64,000 bases of DNA. It comes from Prolixibacter denitrificans. GTDB taxonomy: Bacteria > Bacteroidota > Bacteroidia > Bacteroidales > Prolixibacteraceae. Of this stretch, positions 51,986 to 61,366 are shown piece by piece. The notes beneath the pieces are model-generated. The model searched no databases and was not told the origin of the DNA. It worked only from the letters and a program-made list of their open reading frames with translations. Position numbers and translations under genes: made by a program. Where the stretch lies: the NCBI RefSeq assembly GCF_003014495.1, contig NZ_PYGC01000001.1:186001-250000 (forward strand), read 5' to 3'. How positions within the stretch are numbered: the first letter of the stretch is position 1; the number at the start of each line of letters is the position of its first letter.

Positions 51986-53236
51986 TTATTTCGGACGGAT
52001 TTGTCCGTCGCCTTCTATCAGCCACTTGTAGCTGGTGAGTTCTTCCAACGCCATCGGGCCGCGGGCATGCAGCTTTTGTGTGCTAATGCCGATTTCGGCA
52101 CCCAAACCAAATTGCGCTCCGTCAGTGAAAGCAGTGCTGGCATTGGTGTATACAGAAGAAGCATCGACCAGTTTGCGGAAAAGATCGAGATGCTCCTGAT
52201 TTTCGGAAATGATGGCTTCGCTGTGCTTGGAACTGTATTCGGCAATGTGATCGAGCGCCTCCTCGAAAGACGCTACGGTTTTGATGGCCATTTTATAATC
52301 GAGAAACTCGGTTCCGAAGGATTCTTCGGTCGCCGGCTTCAATAAATCTTCCGGATAATGCTCTTCCAATGCTTCCATTGCCTGTTCGTCGGCGAAAATT
52401 TCCACCTGACTTTCCGGCAGCAATTCCGCCAGGTAAGGCAAATCGCTCAGACGCGATTCATGGATGATCAGGCAATCGAGCGCGTTACAAACACTCGGAC
52501 GACGCGTTTTCGCATTGTTGATGATCTCGCGCCCTTTCTCTTCATCACCGAACTCATCGAAATACGTATGGCAAATGCCGGCACCTGTTTCGATGACCGG
52601 AATGGTTGCATTTTCACGGACGTAATTGATGAGTCCCTGACTCCCGCGGGGAATTAGCAGATCAACATAGCCCTGTGCATTGAGCAATTCCCCTGTCGCT
52701 TCCCTCCCGGGAGGAAGCAAAGTCAATATATGAGTATCCAGGTTGAACGATTCCAATACGCGGTGAATAATGGACACGATAGCTTCATTTGAATCCGCTG
52801 CATCGCTTCCGCCTTTCAGCACACAAACGTTTCCTGACTTCAGGCATAGCGAGAAAACGTCGAAGGTTACATTCGGACGGGCCTCGTAAATGATCCCGAT
52901 GACGCCAAAAGGCACACTGACTCGTTTGATTTGCAATCCATTCGGTCGCGTTGTTTCCGACAACAATTTTCCCAACGGTGAAGACATGGAAGCTACACTT
53001 CGCATATCGGATGCAATTCCTTCGATTCGTTCCGCGGTCAGCTTCAGTCGGTCATATTTCGGATCGAATGGTGCCATCCGCTGCAGATCTTTTTCGTTCT
53101 CCTTCAGGATAAAATCCATTTCCTTTACAGCTTCGTCGGCAACAGCCATCAACACCTGATTTATGGTCTCTTCCGTCACCAGATTCAGCTTCCGACTCGC
53201 CTGAAGCGCCTGTTCAAATTGTTCTCGATACTGCAT
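51986..53236 (-). CDS. proA: Gamma-glutamyl phosphate reductase
   Basis: A 416-residue NADPH-dependent reductase giving glutamate semialdehyde for proline. The aldehyde-dehydrogenase-type fold shows [18 protein letters not shown] and [10 protein letters not shown]. The catalytic cysteine segment is [14 protein letters not shown], and [16 protein letters not shown] the C-terminal signature. It lies inside the arginine operon, after proB and before the transcarbamylase, with 46 bases to the latter. Co-regulation of proline and arginine synthesis from glutamate is implied. Confidence 0.96.
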   Translation of the reverse strand: MQYREQFEQALQASRKLNLVTEETINQVLMAVADEAVKEMDFILKENEKDLQRMAPFDPKYDRLKLTAERIEGIASDMRSVASMSSPLGKLLSETTRPNGLQIKRVSVPFGVIGIIYEARPNVTFDVFSLCLKSGNVCVLKGGSDAADSNEAIVSIIHRVLESFNLDTHILTLLPPGREATGELLNAQGYVDLLIPRGSQGLINYVRENATIPVIETGAGICHTYFDEFGDEEKGREIINNAKTRRPSVCNALDCLIIHESRLSDLPYLAELLPESQVEIFADEQAMEALEEHYPEDLLKPATEESFGTEFLDYKMAIKTVASFEEALDHIAEYSSKHSEAIISENQEHLDLFRKLVDASSVYTNASTAFTDGAQFGLGAEIGISTQKLHARGPMALEELTSYKWLIEGDGQIRPK

Positions 53237-53309
53237 GTCCGGTTGGTTTTTATCTGTTTCTGTTGTTTTTGTCGTAAGGCTAAATTCTATTTCTCAACTT
53301 AGCTGAGTT

Positions 53310-54395
53310 CTATCCAAGGTAGAGGTAATCGTAGTGGATAAATGGCTTTTCGTATTTTGACCCCATTTCACGCTCAACGATTTTAGACGAAAAGCCAGCT
53401 TTCCCAAGACCGAGTAGTTTTCCACTTACATCCTTTACCCTAACGATGTCGCCGGTTTTAAACTGACCTTGCACACCGGTAATTCCGATGGTGAGCAAAC
53501 TGGTTGCTCTTTCTGAAAGCAGTGCGTCACGGGCTCCGTCGTTCACAAACACTTCGCCCCGGGCAAAATCGTCAGAATGGGCCAGCCACTTTTTTACTGT
53601 ATTCGATTTACGCTTTTCCGGCTCGAACCAGGTATGGGGTAAATCCGAGTTCGGCTCCATCAAATCAGTCAGAATATTTAAATGAACACCGTTCGCAATA
53701 TGAACCGCTACGCCTTGCCCAGCCAGTTTCGAGGCGATGGAACTTTTAGTCAGCATTCCTCCACGGCCAAAATTCGATTTCTGCGTAGAAATTAATTCTT
53801 CTGAAACCGTTTCGCCAACAGCAATGTGTCGAATCAATTCACTGCCTGATTCCCCCGGATTTCCAGTGAAAACGCCATCCACATTGGTGAGTAGAAACAG
53901 CGCCTCCACATCCATCATCGACGCAATCAAGCCGGAAAGCTCGTCGTTATCAGTAAACATCAATTCCGTAACCGAAATGGCATCGTTCTCATTGATAACC
54001 GGCACGACGCCACTTTCGAGCAACGTGTTGATGCAATTACGCATGTTCAGGTAATGCTGCCGGTCGCTGAAATTCTCTTTGGTTGTTAACACTTGGGCAC
54101 ACGTCAGTCCGTGTTCCCGAAACAGGTCGGCATACCGGTTGATAAGCTTCACCTGTCCAACAGCCGACCAAAGCTGACGCCGCGAAACCGTATCGTGCTT
54201 TTTCTGCGGCTCTACCTCGGCCCGACCTGCAGCAACTGCTCCCGAAGAAACAAGAATCACCCTGACTCCTTTCTTCTGCAACGCAGCAATTTGATCGACA
54301 AAGTGCGCCATACGGGCAACGTTCAGCATACCATCGTCGCGGGTAAGCAGATTGCTTCCAATTTTTACCACAATACTGGAGTAGCGGTTTGCCAT
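53310..54395 (-). CDS. proB: Glutamate 5-kinase with PUA domain
   Basis: A 361-residue enzyme. The amino-acid kinase domain begins SIVVKIGSNLLTR and contains VILVSSGAVAAGR and NENDAISVTEL. A C-terminal PUA domain (about 275-360) is present (GEVFVNDGARDAL, KTGDIVRVKD), as in E. coli. The kinase is normally inhibited by proline through its substrate site. proA follows 73 bases downstream. Confidence 0.96.
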   Translation of the reverse strand: MANRYSSIVVKIGSNLLTRDDGMLNVARMAHFVDQIAALQKKGVRVILVSSGAVAAGRAEVEPQKKHDTVSRRQLWSAVGQVKLINRYADLFREHGLTCAQVLTTKENFSDRQHYLNMRNCINTLLESGVVPVINENDAISVTELMFTDNDELSGLIASMMDVEALFLLTNVDGVFTGNPGESGSELIRHIAVGETVSEELISTQKSNFGRGGMLTKSSIASKLAGQGVAVHIANGVHLNILTDLMEPNSDLPHTWFEPEKRKSNTVKKWLAHSDDFARGEVFVNDGARDALLSERATSLLTIGITGVQGQFKTGDIVRVKDVSGKLLGLGKAGFSSKIVEREMGSKYEKPFIHYDYLYLG

Positions 54396-54466
54396 GAGAT
54401 AAATGCCTTTTTTCCTGAAAAGTAAATTTCAGGTGAATGGGGTTTCACATTTCCGGAGACGGATAT

Positions 54467-55261
54467 TTAACCGTTGTTAATTTTATTGTACGATACCAAC
54501 AATCCCTGAATCAATGCCGACGAAAATCCCTGATGTTCCATGGCGTTCAATCCGGAGATGGTAATTCCTTTCGGTGTGGTCACCTTGTCTATTTCCCTTT
54601 CGGGATGATGACCAGTTTGCAGAATGAGTTCGGTAGCACCTTTCACCGTTTGAGCAACAATTTCCTGTGCTACTTCAGCTCCAAAGCCAATTTCAATTCC
54701 GCCTTGTGCAGCTGCACGAATGAAACGCAGCGCAAATGCAATTCCACAGGCTCCCAAAACAGTGGCTGCGGCCATCAGTTCTTCGTTGATATAAATAACT
54801 TTCCCCAGCGTTTCGAACAGTTCCTGAATCACATCTTTTTGTTCGTCATTGCAATCGGGTGCCGAAATACAGGTCATCGACTCCTGCAGTGCAATGGCTG
54901 TGTTTGGCATCACCCGGAATGGAATAACATTGTCGGGCAACCACGATTTCAAGCTCTCAATGCTCACACCCGTCATCAGTGAAGCCACCATCTGCCCGGT
55001 AACAAGCGCGCTACTAATTCCCTGAAGGACACCTTCGGCCTGGTAAGGTTTCACCGCTACAATAACCAAATCGGCTCCTTTCACCGCAGCGGCGTTGTCT
55101 GCAGTAACACGAACACCTTGCTTTGCCAGGTCGTCGAGCAGATGCGGTCGCCGACGGGTAATCACCAGTTGCTTCGCAGGCAAACCGGCTTTCAAAAAGC
55201 CCTCGGCCATGGCCCGTCCCAGGTTTCCTCCTCCAATGATGCAAATATTCAGGTTCTTCAT
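54467..55261 (-). CDS. proC: Pyrroline-5-carboxylate reductase
   Basis: A 264-residue reductase from the ATG at 55261 (MKNLNICIIGGGNLG), the natural start at the Rossmann fold; 23 further residues are open upstream without family character. IIGGGNLGRAMAEGF binds NADPH. FRVMPNTAIALQESMT and the C-terminal TPKGITISGLNAMEHQGF are family signatures. It completes a proC-proB-proA block within the arginine operon. Confidence 0.95.
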   Translation of the reverse strand: MKNLNICIIGGGNLGRAMAEGFLKAGLPAKQLVITRRRPHLLDDLAKQGVRVTADNAAAVKGADLVIVAVKPYQAEGVLQGISSALVTGQMVASLMTGVSIESLKSWLPDNVIPFRVMPNTAIALQESMTCISAPDCNDEQKDVIQELFETLGKVIYINEELMAAATVLGACGIAFALRFIRAAAQGGIEIGFGAEVAQEIVAQTVKGATELILQTGHHPEREIDKVTTPKGITISGLNAMEHQGFSSALIQGLLVSYNKINNG

Positions 55262-55364
55262 AGCTTTTCTCATTTTTGTCCTATTCTGCGTTACCACAAA
55301 CCTAAAGCAGAACACAAATAAGACAATCAATTTAATACATTTTGACGGTATTTTTAACCAATTA

Positions 55365-56489
55365 TTAACCCAATACCCTTTTCAGCGACGATAAAAACCG
55401 CTCGGCTTGTTCACGGGTAACAGTTAACGGCGGCAATAACCGAATGGTGTGAGTTCCGGTTACACCGGTAAATATCTTTTCTTCGAAGAGCAGCTTCTTT
55501 CGAATTTCTGCGATAGGCTCATCGAACTCCAATCCGATCATCAGACCGCGGCCACGGACTTCCCTGATTTTGTCAAAGCCAGCCAGTGACGCCATCAGGT
55601 AGTTCCCAACTACTTCAGCATTTTCGATTAACTGCTCACTCTGCATAATGTCCAACACAGCGATACTGGCTGCACAAGCAAGATAGTTGCCACCGAAAGT
55701 TGTTCCCAACATTCCCTTCCGGGCTTCAAACTCCGGACTAATCAGAACACCGCCTACCGGGAAACCGTTTCCCATGCCCTTTGCTATGGTGATGAGGTCG
55801 GGTTTTACATTGGCATATTGATGCGCAAAGAATTTTCCACTTCGTCCGTAGCCCGATTGGATTTCATCCAGAATCAGAACGGTTCCGTACCGATGACATA
55901 GTTTTCCGGCTTCTTCCAAAAAAGAAGATTCCGGCACACGACAACCACCAATGCCCTGAATGCCTTCCACGATGACCGCTGCCACATCGCCTTCCATCAG
56001 TTCGTTTTCTAAGGCTTCTATATCATTCAGCGGGAGGATGATTCGGTCGACAGTATCATTCAGCGGAGCTATGATAGCCGGATTATCGGTGACAGCCACC
56101 GCTGCTGATGTCCGTCCGTGAAACGATTTCTCGAAAGAAACAATACGGGCTCTTTCCGTATGAAAGGAAGCCAGCTTCAATGCATTTTCGTTGGCTTCGG
56201 CACCCGAGTTGCACAGGAAAAGAGAATAATCTTCGTAACCGGAAAGCGCTCCCAGTTTATGAGCGAGTTCGCGCTGTAACGGATTCTGGACTGAGTTGGA
56301 ATAGAACCCCATTTTCTTCAGCTGCTCACTCAGCATCTGAACATAATAGGGATGCGAATGACCAACCGAAATCACGGCATGTCCGCCGTACAAATCGAGG
56401 TATTCAACACCATTTTTATCGGTGATGGTACACCCTTTGGCCGCCACCGGTTCTACATCGAACAGCGGATATACATCGAAAAGTTCCAT
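55365..56489 (-). CDS. argD: N-acyl-ornithine aminotransferase
   Basis: A 374-residue PLP aminotransferase, class III. FLCNSGAEANENALK and LILDEIQSGYGRSGKFFA are diagnostic, and the PLP lysine lies in LITIAKGMGNGFPVGG. It is expected to use the N-succinyl form of glutamate semialdehyde here. The distance to argC is 23 bases. It is also possible that it supports other aminotransferase steps, as argD often does. Confidence 0.94.
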   Translation of the reverse strand: MELFDVYPLFDVEPVAAKGCTITDKNGVEYLDLYGGHAVISVGHSHPYYVQMLSEQLKKMGFYSNSVQNPLQRELAHKLGALSGYEDYSLFLCNSGAEANENALKLASFHTERARIVSFEKSFHGRTSAAVAVTDNPAIIAPLNDTVDRIILPLNDIEALENELMEGDVAAVIVEGIQGIGGCRVPESSFLEEAGKLCHRYGTVLILDEIQSGYGRSGKFFAHQYANVKPDLITIAKGMGNGFPVGGVLISPEFEARKGMLGTTFGGNYLACAASIAVLDIMQSEQLIENAEVVGNYLMASLAGFDKIREVRGRGLMIGLEFDEPIAEIRKKLLFEEKIFTGVTGTHTIRLLPPLTVTREQAERFLSSLKRVLG

Positions 56490-56512
56490 ATTTTTTCGAA
56501 TTAGATTCGGGA

Positions 56513-57484
56513 TTAAAATGCGACCGGCTTCAGGTTGAGCCCGGCGGTTTCATTCAATCCGAACATCAGGTTCATATTTTGCACGGCCTGCCCTGACGCA
56601 CCTTTCAAGAGGTTATCGGTGCAGGAGAGAATAAGCAGTTTGCCATCATGTTTTTCCAGGTAAAGCAATGCCTTATTGGTATTCACGACCTGCTTCAGGT
56701 CCGGATTTCCCGGCGACAAATGCACAAACGGATGCCCTTCGTAATAGCGCTGATACAGTTCGCGGGCTTCTTCCACTGTTCCTTCAAAATCGGTGTAAAC
56801 CGAAGCAAAAATGCCACGTGTGTGGTTTCCCCTTACGGGAATAAAGTTCAGCGGCTGCTCAAACTGCCCTTGCAGCTGTGCTAAGCTTTGACGGATTTCT
56901 CCCAGGTGCTGGTGCTGAAAAGCTTTGTACACCGACACATTGCTGTTGCGCCAGCTAAAATGCGAAGTCCCGGACGGCGATTGCCCGGCTCCGGTCGAAC
57001 CGGTAATAGCATGCACATGCACTTCCTGATTCAACAAGCCCGATGATGCCAACGGCAGCAACGCCAACTGAATACCGGTAGCAAAACATCCTGGATTGGC
57101 AATGCGTTTCGCGGTGCGAATCTCTTCTCGGTTCAATTCGGGCAAACCGTACACGAAGTCGTTTCCTTCCCGCTTTAAGCGGAAATCATGACTCAGATCG
57201 ATGATTTTTACACGCTTCGGGACATCATTCTTTTCGAGGTATTCGGCTGACTTTCCATGTCCCATGCAGAGAAATATCACATCAACAGCATCAAAGTCAA
57301 TGTCTGAAAACACCAAATCGGTTTCCCCGATTAAATCTTTGTGCACCGAAGTAACCGGTTGCCCATCGTTACTGGAACTTTGTATACAGGAAACATCGGC
57401 AGCCGGATGATTTAACAGGATGCGCAAAAGCTCACCTGCCGTATAACCCGCACCGCCAACGATCCCTGTGCTTACTGTAGCCAT
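56513..57484 (-). CDS. argC: N-acyl-gamma-glutamyl-phosphate reductase
   Basis: A 323-residue NADPH-dependent reductase. The N-terminal fold reads TGIVGGAGYTAGELLRIL and the catalytic cysteine lies in ANPGCFATGIQLALLPL. GNHTRGIFASVYTDF is the C-terminal signature. It starts 10 bases after argG and would act on N-succinylglutamyl phosphate if the pathway is succinylated. Confidence 0.96.
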   Translation of the reverse strand: MATVSTGIVGGAGYTAGELLRILLNHPAADVSCIQSSSNDGQPVTSVHKDLIGETDLVFSDIDFDAVDVIFLCMGHGKSAEYLEKNDVPKRVKIIDLSHDFRLKREGNDFVYGLPELNREEIRTAKRIANPGCFATGIQLALLPLASSGLLNQEVHVHAITGSTGAGQSPSGTSHFSWRNSNVSVYKAFQHQHLGEIRQSLAQLQGQFEQPLNFIPVRGNHTRGIFASVYTDFEGTVEEARELYQRYYEGHPFVHLSPGNPDLKQVVNTNKALLYLEKHDGKLLILSCTDNLLKGASGQAVQNMNLMFGLNETAGLNLKPVAF

Positions 57485-57493
57485 TGAATGTGT

Positions 57494-58684
57494 TTATTTC
57501 TTATTGACTGAATAGAAAATCTTCAACTGGTTGCCCAGAATTTTGGTGAATCCTTTGGCATCATCTGCCGTCCATCCCTTATTCATCTCGCCGTATTCAC
57601 CGAATTCCGACTTCATCAAATCGTGCTCCGATTCAACGCCGACCAACTGGAAGGTGTACGGACGCAGTTTGATAATCACCTTTCCGGTAACATTTTCCTG
57701 CGTGCTTTCCAGAAATTTTTCGATATCGCGCATCACCGGCTCGAGGTACATCGCTTCGTGAAGAAACATCCCATACCAGTTGCCCAACTGATCTTTCCAG
57801 TACTGTTGCCACTTGGTCAGCGTATGTTTTTCCAGCATCTGATGTGCTTTAATAATGAGCATCGGAGCAGCCGCTTCGAATCCGACCCGCCCTTTGATAC
57901 CAATGATGGTATCGCCGATGTGCATGTCACGGCCAACAGCCCATGCTGCGCCAATTCCTTCGACCTCACGAATAGCATCGATGGTACTGAAATGCTTGTT
58001 GCCATTCACCCCTTTCAACTGACCTTTCACAAAATCAAGCGTCAACGTCTCCTCGCCTTCGTTGGTCAGCTGGCTCGGATACGCTTCTTCCGGCAATGTC
58101 TGATTACTGGTCAGCGTCTCCTTACCTCCGATACTGGTTCCCCAGAGTCCGGCATTAATGGAGTAAGCCATCTTCGTATAATCGGCCTGTACACCGTGAT
58201 CTTTCAGGTAGTTGATCTCAAACTCACGGGTCAGCTCCATGTCACGCGTAGGTGTAATAATTTCGATTTCCGGCGCCAACACCTGGAAAGCCAAATCAAA
58301 ACGAATCTGGTCGTTTCCGGCTCCGGTACTTCCGTGCGCCACATATTTGGCACCAATCTTTTTCGCATACTCAATAATGGCAATAGCCTGAAAAATACGC
58401 TCCGAACTGACGGAAATAGGATAGGTATTGTTCCGCAAAACATTGCCATACACCATGTATTTAATACCTTTCTGGTAATACTCTTCCGTTACGTCGAGGG
58501 TTTTATGACTCTTCACACCCAACGCGTACGCACGTTTTTCAATATCGGTCAGCTCATCGGGCGAAAATCCTCCCGTGTTGGCAATGGCCGTATGAACTTC
58601 CAGGTTCTTCTCTTTCGACAGGTAGATGGCACAATATGATGTATCCAAACCTCCGCTAAATGCCAGTACTACTTTATCACTCAT
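57494..58684 (-). CDS. argG: Argininosuccinate synthase
   Basis: A 396-residue ATP-dependent ligase joining citrulline and aspartate. The PP-loop VVLAFSGGLDTSYCAI is at the N-terminus, and AHGSTGAGNDQIRFD and EINYLKDHG follow, in agreement with the short Bacteroidota type. Its product is the substrate of the distant argH at 5970-7304. It lies 38 bases after the GNAT gene. Confidence 0.96.
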   Translation of the reverse strand: MSDKVVLAFSGGLDTSYCAIYLSKEKNLEVHTAIANTGGFSPDELTDIEKRAYALGVKSHKTLDVTEEYYQKGIKYMVYGNVLRNNTYPISVSSERIFQAIAIIEYAKKIGAKYVAHGSTGAGNDQIRFDLAFQVLAPEIEIITPTRDMELTREFEINYLKDHGVQADYTKMAYSINAGLWGTSIGGKETLTSNQTLPEEAYPSQLTNEGEETLTLDFVKGQLKGVNGNKHFSTIDAIREVEGIGAAWAVGRDMHIGDTIIGIKGRVGFEAAAPMLIIKAHQMLEKHTLTKWQQYWKDQLGNWYGMFLHEAMYLEPVMRDIEKFLESTQENVTGKVIIKLRPYTFQLVGVESEHDLMKSEFGEYGEMNKGWTADDAKGFTKILGNQLKIFYSVNKK

Positions 58685-58722
58685 AATAGTTTATGCTTTT
58701 TTCCGGTAACCGGATAAGATAA

Positions 58723-59406
58723 TTATTCTGATTTTTTCCCGTTCTTATTTTCGGCCAGTGCCTGTTTTTCTGCTTTGCGTTTATCGACCCACTCGCGAAA
58801 TACCTGGAAGGGAGTTTTTCCTTTTTTCCCGTTGCCATTTTTCCAAGCCGGATCGTAAAGCATTCCGGTACACAAGCACTTGCTTCGACTGGTTCGCTGC
58901 AGAATATCATAATTCACACAGCTCTGACAACCTTTCCAGAATTGCTCGTCATCCGTCAATTCGGAAAAGGTGACTGGCTTGTACCCCAAATCGGAGTTAA
59001 TTTTCATCACCGCCAGGCCGGTGGTCAGACCGAAAATTTTGGCTTCGGGGAATTTGCTGCGCGACAGTTCGAACGCGCGCTGCTTGATGCGGCGGGCCAA
59101 ACCATGGCCACGATATTCACGGGGAACGATCAGTCCCGAGTTGGCAACAAACTTGTTGGTGCCAAATGTTTCGATGTAACAAAAGCCGGCAAACTTATCG
59201 CCGTCGATGGCAATAATGGCTTTGCCTTCTTTTATTTTCGATTCAATGTATTCATGTGTACGGCGTGCGATACCCGTACCGCGCTCCTTCGAAGCCAGGT
59301 CGATGGCATCGTTCACCTCGTCCACATACTTGATGTGTTCCTCTCCGGCCACTACGACCTTGATGGCATCTTTTTCGTTTTTGTTATTCTTCTTTAACGG
59401 AAACAT
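58723..59406 (-). CDS. GNAT acyltransferase, candidate glutamate N-acyltransferase
   Basis: A 227-residue GNAT protein between argR and argG. The acyl-CoA motif is NSGLIVPREYRGHGLARRI. After the GNAT core come the cysteine pairs GCQSC and KCLC (about residues 160-182), which suggest a metal site, and a basic tail. No classical argA or argJ is in the window, so the position fits the first step, acylation of glutamate. From memory, an equivalent Bacteroides gene has been linked to that role. With the succinylornithine enzyme downstream, succinyl-CoA is the likely donor. Moderately sure. Confidence 0.75.
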   Translation of the reverse strand: MFPLKKNNKNEKDAIKVVVAGEEHIKYVDEVNDAIDLASKERGTGIARRTHEYIESKIKEGKAIIAIDGDKFAGFCYIETFGTNKFVANSGLIVPREYRGHGLARRIKQRAFELSRSKFPEAKIFGLTTGLAVMKINSDLGYKPVTFSELTDDEQFWKGCQSCVNYDILQRTSRSKCLCTGMLYDPAWKNGNGKKGKTPFQVFREWVDKRKAEKQALAENKNGKKSE

Positions 59407-59417
59407 GTTTTTCCTTA

Positions 59418-59906
59418 TTAATCAATTTTACCTTCCAGTTTGGGCATGGTCATGATTAACGCGTTGATAACATCATTACGGCCAACTCCCTCTCTGACAA
59501 TGAGCAGAATAGTATCGTCACCTGCCACTGTTCCTAATATTTCAAATAAATTTGCTTTGTCAATTACTGATGCAATGCTGCTGGCATACCCTGGAAGCGT
59601 TGTCACAACCCCCAGATTTCCCGAAAACTCTACTTTCAAAAAACCGTCGGCCAAAAAATTGGCATGCGAAATATCCGGAACCGACTCATCAGTATTCGCG
59701 AGATTTTCACGCAAACGGTATATATATCCATGTTGTGAATCGCTGATTTTCATCACCTGAAGCGATTTCAAATCCCGCGAAAGCGTCGCCTGTGTCACCT
59801 CGTATCCCTCTTTATTCAACAGATTCAGCAGCTCGTCCTGGCTGCGGATCCGGTCTTCGGAGATGATTTTTTTGATGGCCAACAAGCGTTGTGTCCGGTT
59901 CTTCAT
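59418..59906 (-). CDS. argR: Arginine repressor
   Basis: A 162-residue transcriptional regulator. The N-terminal winged helix contains YEVTQATLSRDLKSLQV. The C-terminal hexamerisation and arginine-binding domain contains LFEILGTVAGDDTILLIVRE. It is the first gene of the minus-strand arginine-proline operon and is divergent from carAB. ARG-box-like sites lie directly before its start and in the intergenic region, so it probably represses itself, the operon and carAB when arginine is plentiful. Confidence 0.95.
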   Translation of the reverse strand: MKNRTQRLLAIKKIISEDRIRSQDELLNLLNKEGYEVTQATLSRDLKSLQVMKISDSQHGYIYRLRENLANTDESVPDISHANFLADGFLKVEFSGNLGVVTTLPGYASSIASVIDKANLFEILGTVAGDDTILLIVREGVGRNDVINALIMTMPKLEGKID

Positions 59907-59924
59907 TATGAATATTTATTTATT
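59907..59924. promoter_or_regulatory. ARG-box-like operator next to argR
   Basis: TGAAT (59909-59913), ATTT, ATTTA match the ArgR consensus TGAATWWWWATTCA with one mismatch. It touches the argR start codon, which suits autorepression. Confidence 0.5.
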
Positions 59925-60010
59925 CTTGTTGCAATTTTATGCATTAAAATCGAATAATTATGCATTTAAATGTAAATTTATTCATAATTTTGACCCATTC
60001 TCAAAAGCGA
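59925..60010. promoter_or_regulatory. Central part of the argR-carA divergent region
   Basis: Very AT-rich, with another palindrome TGCAT/ATGTA near 59961-59974 and a TTTATTCATAA segment near 59977-59988 that resembles half an ARG box. The minus-strand promoter of argR must lie here, but no perfect -7 element is visible. Confidence 0.4.
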
Positions 60011-60028
60011 GGTGAATAATTATTAATT
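60011..60028. promoter_or_regulatory. ARG-box-like operator upstream of carA promoter
   Basis: TGAAT (60013-60017), AATT, ATTAA (60022-60026) fit the ArgR consensus with one mismatch. It lies 15 bases upstream of the carA -33 element. Confidence 0.5.
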
Positions 60029-60043
60029 ATTTTACATTGAAAT

Positions 60044-60076
60044 TTTGGACATCAAGCAGGAAATAACCTATTTTTG
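60044..60076 (+). promoter_or_regulatory. Bacteroidota-type promoter of carAB
   Basis: TTTG (60044-60047), 21 bases, then TATTTTTG (60069-60076), an exact match to the consensus. Transcription should start near 60083, about 137 bases before the carA ATG. Confidence 0.7.
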
Positions 60077-60119
60077 TGCCGTGCAACATGTCTTTAGAAT
60101 ATTAGACAGACACGCTGAG

Positions 60120-60168
60120 AAATGCGTTTTTGCTGCCGAGTACAAGGCAGTGGGAACGCATTTTTTTT
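60120..60168 (+). terminator. Intrinsic terminator within the carA leader (candidate attenuator)
   Basis: AAATGCGTT (60120-60128) pairs with AACGCATTT (60155-60163). CTGCC (60133-60137) with GGCAG (60146-60150) forms the upper stem, and eight T residues (60161-60168) follow. It lies between the promoter and carA, so full-length carAB transcription requires read-through or antitermination. Confidence 0.7.
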
Positions 60169-60219
60169 GTCCACACGTTTCGAAAAATCATATAAAATCA
60201 GCAATAAAATCAACCGGAA

Positions 60220-61305
60220 ATGCAAAACGTGCAGAAAGCAAAATTGATTCTTGAGGACGGGACCGTATTCGAAGGGAAATCTTTCGGATACGAGAAGTCG
60301 ATAGCCGGAGAAGTGGTGTTTTACACGGCAATGACGGGTTACCCCGAAAGCCTCACCGATCCTTCCTACACCGGGCAAATCCTGGTATCGACTTACCCGA
60401 TGATTGGAAACTACGGCGTTCCCAACGACGTGGAAGAAGATGGTATTTTCAGGTACTTTGAGTCGGACAAAATTCATGTGAGCGCGCTCATTATATCTGA
60501 TTATTCATTCGAGTACAGTCACTGGAACGCGATGAAAAGTCTGGGAGACTGGCTGAAGGAAAATGAAGTTCCCGGTCTGTTTGATATCGACACCCGCGCC
60601 CTGACCAAAATCCTCAGGGAAAAAGGTTCGATGCTGGGAAAAATCGTTTTCGAAGGAAACGAGATCGATTTTTATGACCCGAATGAAGAAAACCTCGTTT
60701 CCCGGGTAAGCGTCGACGATATTCAGACATACGGAAACGGCGACCACAAAGTAGTGTTGGTCGACTGCGGTGTGAAAAACAACATTATCCGGTGTTTATT
60801 GCGACGAAACACGACCGTCATCCGCGTGCCGTGGGATTACGATTTCAATACAATTGAGTGTGACGGAATTTTCCTTTCCAACGGACCGGGTGACCCGGCG
60901 ATGGTGCAGGAAACCGTTGAAAATGTCGGCAAAGCGTTGGACGATGTGAAGCCCATCATGGGTATCTGCCTGGGAAACCAGCTGCTGGGACGTGCCGCCG
61001 GAGGTGATACTTACAAACTGAAATATGGTCACCGGAGCCATAATCAGCCGGTGCTGATGACCGGCACGGACAAATGCTACATTACTTCACAAAACCACGG
61101 TTACGCCATCGACGACAAAACCCTGCCGGAAGATTGGGAACCGTTGTTCGTGAATGTGAACGACCAGACCAACGAAGGCATTCGGCACAAAACCAAGCCC
61201 TTCTTCTCTACGCAGTTCCACCCCGAGGCCTCTTCGGGTCCGGTGGATACGGAATTCCTCTTCGATGATTTCATCACCAACATCAAGAAGTACAAAAAGC
61301 AATGA
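60220..61305 (+). CDS. carA: Carbamoyl-phosphate synthase small subunit
   Basis: A 361-residue glutamine amidotransferase subunit that delivers ammonia to CarB. The N-terminal domain starts KAKLILEDGTVFEGKSFGY. The class-I amidotransferase domain has its nucleophile at Cys250 (MGICLGNQLLG) and His-Glu in TQFHPEASSGP. Carbamoyl phosphate serves both arginine and pyrimidine synthesis. It is divergent from argR and preceded by a leader with promoter and terminator-like hairpin. carB follows after 61 bases. Confidence 0.97.
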   Translation: MQNVQKAKLILEDGTVFEGKSFGYEKSIAGEVVFYTAMTGYPESLTDPSYTGQILVSTYPMIGNYGVPNDVEEDGIFRYFESDKIHVSALIISDYSFEYSHWNAMKSLGDWLKENEVPGLFDIDTRALTKILREKGSMLGKIVFEGNEIDFYDPNEENLVSRVSVDDIQTYGNGDHKVVLVDCGVKNNIIRCLLRRNTTVIRVPWDYDFNTIECDGIFLSNGPGDPAMVQETVENVGKALDDVKPIMGICLGNQLLGRAAGGDTYKLKYGHRSHNQPVLMTGTDKCYITSQNHGYAIDDKTLPEDWEPLFVNVNDQTNEGIRHKTKPFFSTQFHPEASSGPVDTEFLFDDFITNIKKYKKQ

Positions 61306-61366
61306 ACCGGCCGAATGAAACAGGCAACACAACTTGTTCATTCATCATGCAAAACGATTGAAAACC

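Noticed and set aside
60045-60254. 69-codon frame overlapping the carA start
   Set aside because: Its start lies inside the promoter and it runs through the terminator hairpin into carA out of frame.
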